From Nyssa sinensis (taxonomy: Eukaryota > Streptophyta > Magnoliopsida > Cornales > Nyssaceae), in the NCBI GenBank assembly GCA_008638375.1, contig CM018043.1:57541510-57605509 (forward strand): DNA of 64,000 bases. Direction: 5' to 3'. The notes beneath the pieces were generated by a model. That model saw only the letters and a list, made by a program, of their open reading frames with translations. It had not been told where the DNA came from and searched no databases. Within the stretch, counting starts at the first letter, position 1; each line of letters begins with the position of its first letter. Positions 49,401 to 56,600 of this stretch are shown here, in pieces. The position numbers were made by a program, and so were the translations under genes.

Positions 49401-52400
49401 CACTTCCCCCTCCTCAAAGGGCCTCTCCAACCAAGCTGCCTCCTCCCCATTTAGTCTGCCCACCTGCATATCCTCTAAACCCGATCTCCACTGTCTCAGT
49501 TCTTTAAACAAATGCCCTTCCTCACCGCCTCCTCATCTAACAACACCCTATCCCCAATTTTAATGGTTGAGATGCGATTTCTCCTATGATGTGCTGAACA
49601 AACCCTGTGAAAAAACTTGGTATTCCGATCAACTTCCTTCAACCATATAGCCCTCGATTTTTGTCTCCAAGATATTTCCTTGGCTTTGAGAAGCATCCCT
49701 GACTCGCCTTTCAACCCCTCCCTAAAACTAATCTCCTCCTCCAAAAGAGGTCCCATCTGCTCCTTCTGAACAAGCTTCAAAATATCCTGCAAAATCCCCT
49801 TTTTCTTGACTTGAACATTGCCGAAGACTTCTTTGTTCCACTTTTTTAAATCTTCCTTCAAAAACTTTAATTTTCTAGCCATCCTAAAACTGGGAGAGCC
49901 TTCCACCTACATAATACTGCCAAAAATCAGCAACCAAATCTGAAGTCCTGCAACTCCCAGCCACATATTTTCAAATCTGAAGGGGCTTCTACCTGCACTG
50001 AAACCTCCACAGGACAACAAAATAGGGCAGTGGTCTAGGCAAAAAGCTTTGAGAAAGACCACAGAGGTCGTCCTCGCAGGAAGCCGAAACTAAGAAACAA
50101 TCTAACCTGGATTTTGAAGAGGCTTGTCTCCCACCTGACCATGTGAATCTGCCCCTGTTTAATGGAAGGTCCGAATAAACTATTAGAGCTGATGAAATCA
50201 GAAAAATCTCGCATACCCCTTGTCAATCTTGAAAGTTGAACCTCTAGACTTTTCATATGGAAACCTGACCACGTTGAAATCCCCACTGATAGACCATGAA
50301 AGGTGCCATCTATAAGCAGCAGAACTGAGCTCTTCCAAAATACTCCTCATCTCAACATCTGAAAGGGGCCATACACTCCTGAAAAAACCCACTGGAAAGG
50401 GCTGTTATATAAAAAGTGGCCATCTGGACTGAAACAAACTTTGAAGACTTATTGTGTTGATTGCAGCCAAAGGTTTAGAAAACAAGTCCATTAAAAAACT
50501 TCCCATTGTACCTGTATCAGTATGGCAATGATGACCTCTTAGTCTTTTTTGTTTTTTTTATCCAGTATATTGTGGACTCAGATATCTGAAAATGAAAATT
50601 CTTGATCTGGTATCATAATCTAGTGAAAAGCATGATGAAATCCAGCATTGTCACAAGATAAAAATTCATCATGTATTTATCATAGATCTAGGAAGGTGTG
50701 AATGCATAATATGGGTTTCACCTAACGCATGCCAAAACTTTGTTTAACAATTTAGTTCATATATTGAATCAAATGCTCTTATCTTTTACAAAGCATCAAA
50801 AGGTTTGATGCAATAGTATAAGTGGGATGAGGAAAAGTTTAGAACTCTATAATTCCCTTTCACTAGTGACGGTGATTTAAATTTTATGTGAACCATACAT
50901 GCAATTATGATGCTGTACGCACTATTTACCCTATACAAATCTAAACTTTCACATAAATAATAAATCCAGTTCATTCTTCTGGTTGAAGAACGATATTAGA
51001 ATATGCCCAAACCTCAGATTTAGGTTGCATGTTTTATCCTCAGATTATGCATCTATAGGTTTCTCCTACAACTTTTTTTTTTTAATATTTATTTTAAGTT
51101 GCTTAAGTTGTTTGTGATTTTTTCTGGCACATTTTCTACTATAAATTATGCATGTATAGGTTTCTCCACCTGTCAGCGACAATAATATTATATTGTTTAT
51201 CTACGCAGTCCTTTCCGCTGGCTTTATCATTGATCATTACTGGGTTCTTCCTAGCAACCACGTCATTGAGGCAAGGTGAGTTGGTTTTTCTTTAATTAAA
51301 GTAAAAAAAATGGCTGTCAGCACAAACAGATGGTAGTAATTTGTCAGTATTTTTGGTTCAGTGGCCCAAATTTAAATAGAGGATCCTGAGTAGGTTTTTG
51401 CACAGCCAAACACAACTTGGCCAAATGTTTCTAGTGACTCTTGTAGGTTGTATGAAAATTGTTTTCGGATGGTTAGAGTTTTTTGACTCTTTGACCCTAG
51501 GAGGCTTTCCGGAGTACAAAGGTGCATCTGAACCACTTTAGAGAGCCTGTGCACTTGCACATGATCAAATCATGTATGGTTGTATTACACATGATCAAAT
51601 CATGTCACGGGTTCAAGTCGTGGAAACATTTCTGCTCACAGGGTAAGGCTGCGTACATCTAACCTTCCCCAGACCCCACAGTGGTGGAAGCCTTGTGCAC
51701 TGGGTTAGTCCTAGTTTTATTTGTATGTCATATTGTATAAATTATTAATTTATATCTGTAAGGTGGGGCTGTCGGTGTCCCATCAATCATCAGAGATGCT
51801 GGGGCTGTGCATCTTGAGCCTCTGATTGAAGACATTTAAAATTGCATGGAGACTTGCTCTATGCTAAACTGGTTTTGGTACCTTTTCAATATTAAATTTT
51901 GAACCCTTTTAAATAATAAATATCTACAGAACCCTGTCTTATTTTCACTTTCCAATTTTGTATCACTAAATTTAGGAGAATCTCAATCTTCATGCAAGAG
52001 GAAACAAAATTCGCAATACTATCTGAATTTTGGCCAATCTTCATAAATATAGGGAATTGATTTGGCTAAATAGGGGAGAGAGAGGGTAAAGCAGCGTACA
52101 TCTAATCCTTCATAGGCCACATAGTGGTGGTATCTTGTTCATTGGGTTAGTACTTTTGTTTTGGCTAAACGGGGAGTAGGGGTGGAGCCTAAAATTTTCT
52201 TAAATGGGGGAAACCTAAAACCACTAATAAAATAAAATTTTGTAAAATCTATAAAAGTTAATAGTTATTAGATGTATCTCCTATAATTAAAAAGATAAAT
52301 AATAGATAATATTTACACAAAATAAAACATTGTAGTCATAAAAAAAACTTATAAAAGTTAAATTATAAAAAATACACAAAATTAATCCCTCCTAAAACTA

Positions 52401-52563
52401 CCTCAACCAATAACTCTAATTCTGAAAAAAAAAATTCTCATTCACATCTACTATTTCAAGTTTCAACTGAAAGGCAAGAAAAGACATTTTAATTTTAATC
52501 AGTATTTGTAAATTTGAAAAAAGAAACACTAGTTTATTTTTGAGAATTGGATGGTTGATTTTG

Positions 52564-52606
<43 letters not shown>

Positions 52607-54846
52607 TGTATAGAAAAAAATTATATACGTGTAAAAAACTAGAATGTTTCATGCTAATTAAAACTTATATCTATAGTTCTTTAGCTAGATTTACAAAATT
52701 CAAAGATTCTCAACTCAACTCAACAAAGCTTATCCCAACTATTTGGGGTTGATTACATGATCAAATTTTTTCATTTTCCTATTATTAACAAAACCCAAAG
52801 ATTGTAAAAGAAAAAATAAACATAAATATAGTGCAAATTAATCAAATTATCATTATTTTTAATAATTTTATTAAATAATAATAGGATCCTCAAAAACTTA
52901 TTTCCAGTAATACTATGAGCAAAGCATTTTACTGTTCAACTAACACAGCTTTCTCTTTGTTTTGACTTTTGAGGCTTTTTTCTCCCTCTCCTCTTTTTTC
53001 TTTTTATATTTTTTAATACCTCTTAAAGTAGCCATATGAATTAATAAACGTCTTGAAGAAATAAAGAAAGAAATCATTGATTTTTTCCCTAATCACTAAA
53101 CCACCAGTAAAAGAGACAATAAGTTGAATAAGGAAAAAAATTAGCTCCACATTTCTCTTGCCATTGGAAAGGAATGAGGACATGGTCATTGTTTCCTCCG
53201 CACTCTTGCACAAACAACACCAACTAGAAGGGTGATAACCTCTTACGTAAATTATCCATTGTCAATATTGTCCCACATGCTGCAACCATGGAAAAAAAAC
53301 CACTTTACTCAGAATCTGCAACTTCCAAATAATCTTTCAAGAAAAATGCTCATCCATTCTTCCCATCAAACTCTTATAGAAAGAGTGGACCGTGATGTGT
53401 ATATGGAAATATAGCATTTTTTACTTAATAAAAAAAGAAGTGGTTTGAGAATTTTAATCGTATATCCATTAAATTACTCCTATCAATTATTTGACCTAAA
53501 TGTTCTTAGAATCTTTTTTTTTTTTAAATTTTTTTTATAGAAGTAAAGATTTGTATTAAGGTGCCCGAGGGGGACGAACCCATATATGAAAAAAAGGAAT
53601 CCAACAACAAATTTCAGTTGGAGTTCCCCCAAAAAGTCAATGCAAGAAGCTATATACAAGGGTGTAGGGTGAGGAAGGACTTAAGGAGGGTTTGGCTGTA
53701 TGGCCCCGTTGTGTCTTCTATGTTGCATTTGGCGGGATATAAATCATTTAGTCTTGAGGTTTGTATTTTGGTTTTATGTCAATGTGTTTCACCTTAAAAT
53801 TTAAGTCAAACTTGAAACAAAGTTATTTACTCCTTGGAGCATTAAAATTGGATGGATATGGTCCAATGTTGCCAAACCATGTAGGTGGTTTTAGCAATGG
53901 ACCTAGTGGGTTGTCTAGGTTTTTGTTTGTGTGAATAATTTAGTTAGAAATTACTTGTAGTCCTTTGGGGAATTTCCTTGCTTTCAAGATGTATACGTAT
54001 AGAATTTTAACGCATCTAAAAAGGTAAGTCATAGTTGCAGACTTGCAGTATAAAATTATAGAGAACAATTGGCAATACTATTAAGAGTGAAGATTAGGAC
54101 CCGAACTTTCATTCCTGCAGCGGTATGAACAGGAAAATTTTCATGAAGGAAGAAATTTTCATGAGGGAGAAAACATGTGTGTGCAGTTACACATGCATAT
54201 GCAAACACACAATACACACATGGAGATTGCACCTGGTGATTCTCCTAATCACTTAAAACAGCACCTAAGGACTCGGGGATTCACTTTAAAGTTTGGGTGG
54301 GTAGTACCCCCAGTCCCTATAGTATTTAGTTGCTATGGTATCTGCACATAGCCGGTTTGGTTTTTTACTGGTTCAGAATCCGAACTCTAGTGCTTATTGT
54401 AGTTTTCAAAAGTCTTATTTGGTTAAGGTACCGCCCTTCCACACCGACAAGCTCTAGCTTGATTGGTACGTTCTCATATGGGAGGTTGAGGGTTCAAGTT
54501 CTCTTAAAGGACAAAGTGTGTGTGTGAGTTACCTATCAAAAAAAAAAAGATACCGCCCTTCCTCTATAATTGTATAATTCCATAATCTGAAAGCTGCATT
54601 TGTCTTGGAATTACTCAAAAAACCGAAGTGTTTTTTTTTTTTTTTTGTACGAATTATATTTCTTGGTGTTAGATAATGACCTATGGTGCCTGCTGTTGCA
54701 TCCATCTTTCTGCAGTTCGATATGATATTTGGCATTTATTCTTTTCGATTATGTGGGCAAGCCTGAGTTTGGCTATAGCAGCATTTGTGAGGGCCAATGG
54801 CCGGGTTTTCTGTAATCGACCTCGTTTGCACAAACCTCCATGCTGA
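16422..54846 (+). CDS. SAC-domain phosphoinositide phosphatase, 20 coding exons
   Basis: Membrane-bound lipid phosphatase that removes phosphate from phosphoinositides, of the plant SAC6/SAC7(RHD4)/SAC8 type. Exons: 16422-16569, 16697-16780, 18192-18319, 18569-18660, 31642-31699, 31904-31960, 32062-32095, 32245-32325, 33272-33378, 34597-34683, 34790-34867, 36847-36917, 36996-37094, 38379-38478, 39606-39714, 39986-40058, 40942-41035, 41481-41573, 51209-51275 and 54716-54846. They join to 1791 nt: 596 codons plus stop, no break. The catalytic CX5R(T) loop is [10 protein letters not shown] (38440-38469, Cys about residue 397). Two hydrophobic segments near the C-terminus ([31 protein letters not shown]) fit a membrane anchor. 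ATGs at 16422 and 16425 are both possible starts; homologues suggest MEKAD at the second. Two introns are non-canonical and two are packed with transposons. Which SAC paralogue it is remains open. Confidence 0.95.
16781..18191 (+). other. GC-AG intron in the SAC gene
   Basis: The exon ends GTGGCAG and the intron begins GCAAG. No GT donor keeps the frame VAGSYLLV. GC-AG introns are a known minor class whose donors otherwise match the U1 consensus well, as here (CAG before GCAAG). Confidence 0.85.
18355..18465 (-). mobile_element. tRNA-derived SINE-like element
   Basis: On the minus strand an A-box-like TAGTTTGAGTGGTA (about 18440-18453) is followed by a B-box-like GGGTTCGAGTCTCG (about 18396-18409). 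Spacing and sequence are as in the plus-strand SINEs at 38788 and 54441. I see no clear A-tail or target-site duplication. Confidence 0.5.
18802..19378. mobile_element. Tourist-like MITE in the large SAC intron
   Basis: A 577-bp element flanked by TAA on both sides (18799-18801 and 19379-19381). Its ends are GGCCCTGTTTG and, in reverse complement, GTGCCCGTTTG, typical of PIF/Harbinger (Tourist) MITEs. The inside is AT-rich with no coding capacity. Confidence 0.6.
20096..20111. repeat. Target-site duplication, left copy
   Basis: AAGAAAGGGTATACTT recurs exactly at 26348-26363, bracketing the 6.2-kb LINE. A long duplication of this kind is expected from target-primed reverse transcription. Confidence 0.9.
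20184..23850 (-). pseudogene. LINE ORF2 (endonuclease-reverse transcriptase), broken
   Basis: ORF2 begins near 23850 with a [14 protein letters not shown] start. The APE-like endonuclease follows ([37 protein letters not shown]). The reverse transcriptase has [16 protein letters not shown] and [13 protein letters not shown], and keeps the catalytic FADD at 21764-21775. The tail has [27 protein letters not shown] and GGLGVKDL, then the zinc-binding region at 20184-20837. Frames shift near 23330, 23090, 22480, 22130, 21530, 20880 and 20560. Key catalytic residues survive, so the element may be young, but as read it could not make one protein. Confidence 0.85.
23861..26335 (-). pseudogene. LINE ORF1 (DUF4283-type RNA-binding protein), broken
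   Basis: Plant L1 ORF1 remnant, spread over frames starting at 26335, 25686, 25267, 25038, 24662 and 24331. The first part has the DUF4283 pattern ([30 protein letters not shown], and [19 protein letters not shown] in the next frame). A Ser/Gly/Lys/Arg-rich middle and a Gln-rich repeat (VLRQQE, VLRQQD) follow. In intact relatives this protein coats the LINE RNA. No CCHC knuckle could be confirmed. At least five frame changes make it non-functional as read. Confidence 0.75.
26348..26363. repeat. Target-site duplication, right copy
   Basis: Exact copy of the 16 bp at 20096-20111. Confidence 0.9.
26583..29150 (+). mobile_element. Decayed LINE with internal deletion
   Basis: A second L1-type LINE, on the plus strand and 5'-truncated. 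It starts in the endonuclease-RT linker (LLFDCGG-like, then [10 protein letters not shown]) and passes RT motifs (IPKD, ISLLGE-like, [13 protein letters not shown] near 27620-27660). A G-run at 27660-27673 follows, after which it resumes only at NLSKSELLL (about 27741). The segment with the FADD catalytic motif is therefore missing. It continues through [20 protein letters not shown] and the zinc-binding tail ([20 protein letters not shown]) to an A-run ending at 29150. Stops are frequent. TGCATC flanks both ends and may be a short target duplication. Confidence 0.8.
29151..31641. other. SAC intron sequence, no gene seen
   Basis: Rest of the 13-kb intron before exon 5. The stretch 29400-29650 (TTTAAATATGATG, then ATCGATCTCTATCAATAATATC) resembles the promoter and R/U5 end of a degraded LTR, but no ends or second LTR are visible. 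A (GA)n tract lies at 30605-30619. Nothing else is supported. Confidence 0.4.
32096..32244 (+). other. U12-type AT-AC intron in the SAC gene
   Basis: The intron begins ATATCCTTTA, the minor-spliceosome donor consensus, and ends CATCAC. A U12 branch site CCTTAAC sits at 32228-32234, about 11 nt before the acceptor. Using these borders gives the frame [16 protein letters not shown], which fits the conserved SAC sequence. No GT-AG pair in the region does. Confidence 0.92.
35443..36410 (+). mobile_element. Possible solo LTR in a SAC intron
   Basis: The segment starts TGTTAG, ends TTCACA and is flanked by TTTTT on both sides. Inside, a TATA box (TATAAATAGGG at about 35999) is followed by a transcript-like stretch, as in an LTR. 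No internal retrotransposon sequence or primer site is attached. The boundaries rest on weak, low-complexity evidence. Confidence 0.3.
38788..38900 (+). mobile_element. tRNA-derived SINE with target-site duplication
   Basis: A-box TAGCTTGAGTGGTA (38814-38827), B-box GGGTTCAAGTCCC (about 38849-38861), then a 3' end TTACCTATT plus an A-run. The flanks AACTTAACACAA (38776-38787) and AACTTAACAGAA (38901-38912) form a duplication with one mismatch. It lies in a SAC intron, in the same orientation as the gene. It resembles a tRNA only in the promoter boxes, so it is not a tRNA gene. Confidence 0.75.
39838..39872. mobile_element. 35-bp T-run/G-run micro-insertion between direct repeats
   Basis: TGATCAAGCTGGCC (39824-39837) and TGATCAAACTGGCC (39873-39886) flank a short insert made almost only of T then G. 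This looks like a target-site duplication around a tail-only retroposed insertion. Confidence 0.55.
41678..41880 (+). repeat. Copia 5' LTR
   Basis: 203 bp, starting TGTGG and ending TTTCA. It differs from the 3' LTR by three substitutions and two single-base indels, so the insertion is not very recent. Confidence 0.93.
41881..41893 (+). promoter_or_regulatory. Primer-binding site (initiator tRNA-Met)
   Basis: TGGTATCAGAGCC follows the 5' LTR directly and matches the complement of the 3' end of plant initiator methionine tRNA, the usual copia primer. Confidence 0.85.
42720..43240 (+). pseudogene. Copia gag-protease remnant
   Basis: The gag N-terminus is recognisable ([26 protein letters not shown]), then most of gag, including the zinc knuckle, is missing. 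The frame runs straight into a protease region with [13 protein letters not shown]; the catalytic DSGA is at 43143-43154. It is cut off by the GATC-rich insertion at 43241. Confidence 0.85.
43241..43627. mobile_element. GATC-rich hAT-like MITE inside the copia element
   Basis: A 387-bp insert interrupts the codons after KVKIADGS; the copia sequence resumes with GTTCCCTCTCC at about 43632. The ends are TAGGGCTGTAAACGGATC and, in reverse complement, TAGAGCTGTCAATGGATC. The flanks GATGGTTC (43233-43240) and GATAGGTTC (43628-43636) form an 8-bp duplication with one extra base, as for hAT elements. The inside is made of CGGATC/GATCCG units, about 20 GATC sites in all, with an AT microsatellite in the middle. 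Confidence 0.7.
44151..44803 (+). pseudogene. Copia integrase remnant
   Basis: The DDE core is visible: the first Asp lies in [13 protein letters not shown] (44161 onward), the second in [11 protein letters not shown] (about 44279), and the Glu in [12 protein letters not shown] (about 44384). [19 protein letters not shown] and the C-terminal FGCTAFVH region follow. The frame is open from 44222 to 44803. A degraded zinc-finger region (about 43960-44080) comes before it. Confidence 0.85.
44812..46620 (+). pseudogene. Copia reverse transcriptase and RNase H remnant
   Basis: The RT begins with [18 protein letters not shown] and runs on in an open frame to [12 protein letters not shown] (45675). 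Stops follow at 45675 and beyond. The catalytic motif, normally YVDD, reads YFDN at 45787-45798, so the second aspartate is lost. The RNase H part ([20 protein letters not shown] at 46087, FIDAD at about 46272) is broken by further stops and shifts. Confidence 0.88.
46678..46687 (+). promoter_or_regulatory. Copia polypurine tract
   Basis: TGAGGGGGAG sits directly before the 3' LTR, where the plus-strand DNA primer is expected. Confidence 0.75.
46688..46890 (+). repeat. Copia 3' LTR
   Basis: 203 bp with TG and CA ends, followed by the TATAT target-site copy at 46891-46895. Confidence 0.93.
47083..50415 (-). mobile_element. 5'-truncated L1-type LINE (3.3 kb)
   Basis: Lies about 190 bp after the copia element, antisense to the SAC gene. 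On the minus strand it starts within the endonuclease ([18 protein letters not shown] near 50220-50300). It passes the linker ([20 protein letters not shown]) and RT motifs ([26 protein letters not shown], then [18 protein letters not shown] and [19 protein letters not shown]). It ends with the zinc-binding region at 47116-47667 ([20 protein letters not shown]). Many stops and shifts. No clear target-site duplication was found, so both limits are approximate. Confidence 0.88.
51595..51720 (+). mobile_element. Au-SINE-like element
   Basis: The B-box-like ACGGGTTCAAGTCGTGG is followed by GGGTAAGGCTGCGTACATC, CCTTCCCCAGACCCCAC and GCCTTGTGCACTGGGTTA, the conserved 3' part of the Au-SINE family. 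The A-box half seems replaced by a repeated ACATGATCAAATCATGT, present twice (51557-51605). Confidence 0.65.
52085..52165 (+). mobile_element. Au-SINE-like 3' fragment, second copy
   Basis: GGGTAAAGCAGCGTACATC, then ACATAGTGGTGGTATC and TTCATTGGGTTAGTAC repeat the order of the copy at 51595 with more changes. Confidence 0.55.
52564..52602. repeat. (TA)n microsatellite
   Basis: About nineteen TA units in the penultimate SAC intron region. Shorter AT runs occur at 1600, 13097, 15645, 37308, 43424 and 57879. Confidence 0.9.
52960..53420 (-). mobile_element. LINE zinc-binding-region relic
   Basis: On the minus strand, fragments such as [11 protein letters not shown] and a MDNLRK-like stretch match the zinc-binding tail of the other LINEs here (compare [14 protein letters not shown] at about 47500). 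It is heavily decayed. Confidence 0.55.
53530..53650 (-). mobile_element. LINE 3' end relic
   Basis: GTGCCCGAGGGGGACGAAC and ACCCATATATGAAAAAAAG on the plus strand match the 3' end of the LINE at about 2470-2505 (GTCCGAGGGGGGCAACCC). It lies next to another relic and may be part of the same old copy. Confidence 0.6.
54441..54550 (+). mobile_element. Intact tRNA-derived SINE in the last SAC intron
   Basis: A 110-bp SINE with A-box TAGCTTGATTGGTAC (54455-54469), B-box GAGGGTTCAAGTTC (about 54489-54502), a short body and the tail GAGTTACCTATC plus an A-run (54538-54548). It is flanked by a perfect 12-bp duplication TACCGCCCTTCC (54429-54440 and 54551-54562). Its 3' end copies that of the local LINE family (TTACTTATC plus A-run). 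It ends about 165 bp before the last SAC exon. Confidence 0.85.
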
Positions 54847-55351
54847 TTCTGAGTTCGGGATGCTCTGGCCAGTGTGGAACATTCAGCGAAATTGTTGGCT
54901 TTTGCTGTTATTTATTAATCTCATTCTTTGTAATCCATGTAGTTTTGACTTTTTATGATCAGTTCAATGCTTTTCAGCTGTGATTTTGTATCCAACAGAT
55001 ATGCTTTTACTTGGTTCAAGCAGTCGTATTTAGAGTGGTAAATTTACATGAATGCTGTCTGTAAATTGTACTTCTGTAACTTTCCAATTACACGAGCAAA
55101 TCACTGTTTATTATAAAATATAAAATTTGATTGAATTTTACTATTCAACGTGATGATGAGTGTCCAGTTTTCAGTGGAGCCCTGCATTTGAGGTTTGAGA
55201 TTTTGTTGGGAAGTAGCCATTGAAGTCTGAAGCTTATCTCACACTGTACGAGGTTAAAGCTGGATTAGCTACCCTAAGGTACCTCTGAAATACATCTTGA
55301 AATCTTAAACAAGCTCATGTTGAATGCACTTTGCTCATGGAAAAAAATTAT

Positions 55352-55469
55352 GTGGGAAGGTCTCACGGTGATACTTCTCCCTTGAGATTTAAGTATTCAT
55401 GCGGGACCTATGCGGCTCCTGTAGAATACTCAAATCTGAGCACGTTACCACTGGTTGAGACCTTCCCAC
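55352..55469. ncRNA. 118-nt hairpin, possible small-RNA precursor or foldback element
   Basis: Left arm 55352-55398 and right arm 55424-55469 are inverted copies around a 25-nt loop. The base 14 nt pair perfectly (GTGGGAAGGTCTCA), the middle is mismatched, and the loop-side 15 nt pair almost perfectly (CAGATTTGAGTATTC against GAGATTTAAGTATTC). It lies between the SAC 3' UTR and the dirigent gene. Size and shape suit a plant miRNA precursor or a tiny MITE. No known family is recognised. Confidence 0.4.
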
Positions 55470-55986
55470 TGGACTATGAAATGTATCAAGTTCGGATCTA
55501 TATTAAAATTGGAATGGTTTCATGGGCTTGAAAGGTTGAGCAGTACAATTGATCATTTGATAAATTGTGTTGGACTCTATGATTTATGAATTCATTTTCA
55601 TATTTGAGAAAGATAACAAAAAGCAGTGAAAATGAGGGGGCATATTATTATTAATTTTCCAGAAAAAACAATGAATATATTAGATGATCATTCGAAATGA
55701 GAGCGAGCCTCCTGTTGGATTTTGGCTTCAATGGAAAGAGCTAGGGCATCAACTCCTTTCACATTATGGGTTAATACATGAACAACAAAACTACATGATA
55801 AAGAACTAATAGAGATCTCACTTCTGAAATAAGCATTTCCGTAGGGACTGAGGTTTCATCCTGAGATAGCAAATTCTTCTCCTACAGATGGGTCCCAGAT
55901 TCGACGTCTTTAGATTGAGAGAAAGGCTACTTGAAGGTAAGGTTTGGGAATTCTCCGGGTAGGCCAAGCCAATATGTCAAAGTCTC

Positions 55987-56553
55987 CTAAGAGGAACTTT
56001 GAGTTGCATATGGAGGCCAGTAAAGGTGAAATTCAATCTTATAGACAACAGTCAGCCCTGTGAGATCCACCGGTGACGATGTCACGTAGCCTTGAACAAA
56101 CACAAAGTCTCCGGTGCCTCCCACGACAGGATGATCAGAAGGCTTAATGTTATGCGTGCCTCCAACGATGGAAATTGACCCTTTGTAGCGCTTCATATTT
56201 AAACTGATCTTAGCTATTGAAATGCTCTGAAGCCCATCCAGACTGGATGTAATGGAAGTTCCTTCGGCTGTACCAGCAACTTTTGAAGTTCTGTTTGGTG
56301 TAAGAGTCATGGGATCTTGGAAGGCAAACAAGGTGCCAAACGGGGTTGTGGTTTGGCCAACAGCCGGTCCTGCCACTCCATTCACTATGATGTATCCAGT
56401 TTCGTTTATGGTCTCATGTTGAAAGAGTGCAAAGTGGAGGGATTTCATTCCATGGTGGTGGTGGTGGTGGTGGTGAGAGGTGGTGGTAGCCTCGTATGGG
56501 AGTAGAACAAAGGGAAGAAGGACAAGAACAAAGTGGTGCAAAGACAGAGCCAT
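55987..56553 (-). CDS. Dirigent-family protein, intronless
   Basis: Secreted dirigent (DIR) protein of 188 residues, the usual family length. Dirigent proteins guide stereoselective phenoxy-radical coupling in lignan or related pathways at the cell wall. A signal peptide (about 1-23, ALSLHHFVLVLLPFVLLPYE) is followed by TTTS, an unusual run of eight His (27-34) and the DIR beta-barrel. Family marks are FGTLFAFQDPMT, VAGTAEG, VVGGTGDFVFVQGYV and the C-terminal VVYKIEFHLYWP. N-glycosylation sites NET and NRT are present. The ATG at 56551-56553 is the natural start because it opens the signal peptide. Single exon, as usual for DIR genes. The subgroup and the product formed cannot be told from sequence alone. 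Confidence 0.93.
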   Translation of the reverse strand: MALSLHHFVLVLLPFVLLPYEATTTSHHHHHHHHGMKSLHFALFQHETINETGYIIVNGVAGPAVGQTTTPFGTLFAFQDPMTLTPNRTSKVAGTAEGTSITSSLDGLQSISIAKISLNMKRYKGSISIVGGTHNIKPSDHPVVGGTGDFVFVQGYVTSSPVDLTGLTVVYKIEFHLYWPPYATQSSS

Positions 56554-56589
56554 GGATGGTAGTCTGATTTGGTTTGTAGTTAATGATTC

Positions 56590-56600
56590 TTATAAATAGG
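56590..56600 (-). promoter_or_regulatory. Possible TATA box of the dirigent gene
   Basis: On the minus strand CCTATTTATAA lies about 40 bp before the ATG. That leaves a very short leader, so it may not be the only TATA element in use. Confidence 0.4.

Noticed and set aside
52165..52260. AGGGGTGGAGCCT patch resembling a MITE end
   Set aside because: No opposite end or target duplication could be found.
55331..55531. 66-codon ORF over the hairpin
   Set aside because: Low-quality peptide fully explained by the inverted repeat; no family match.
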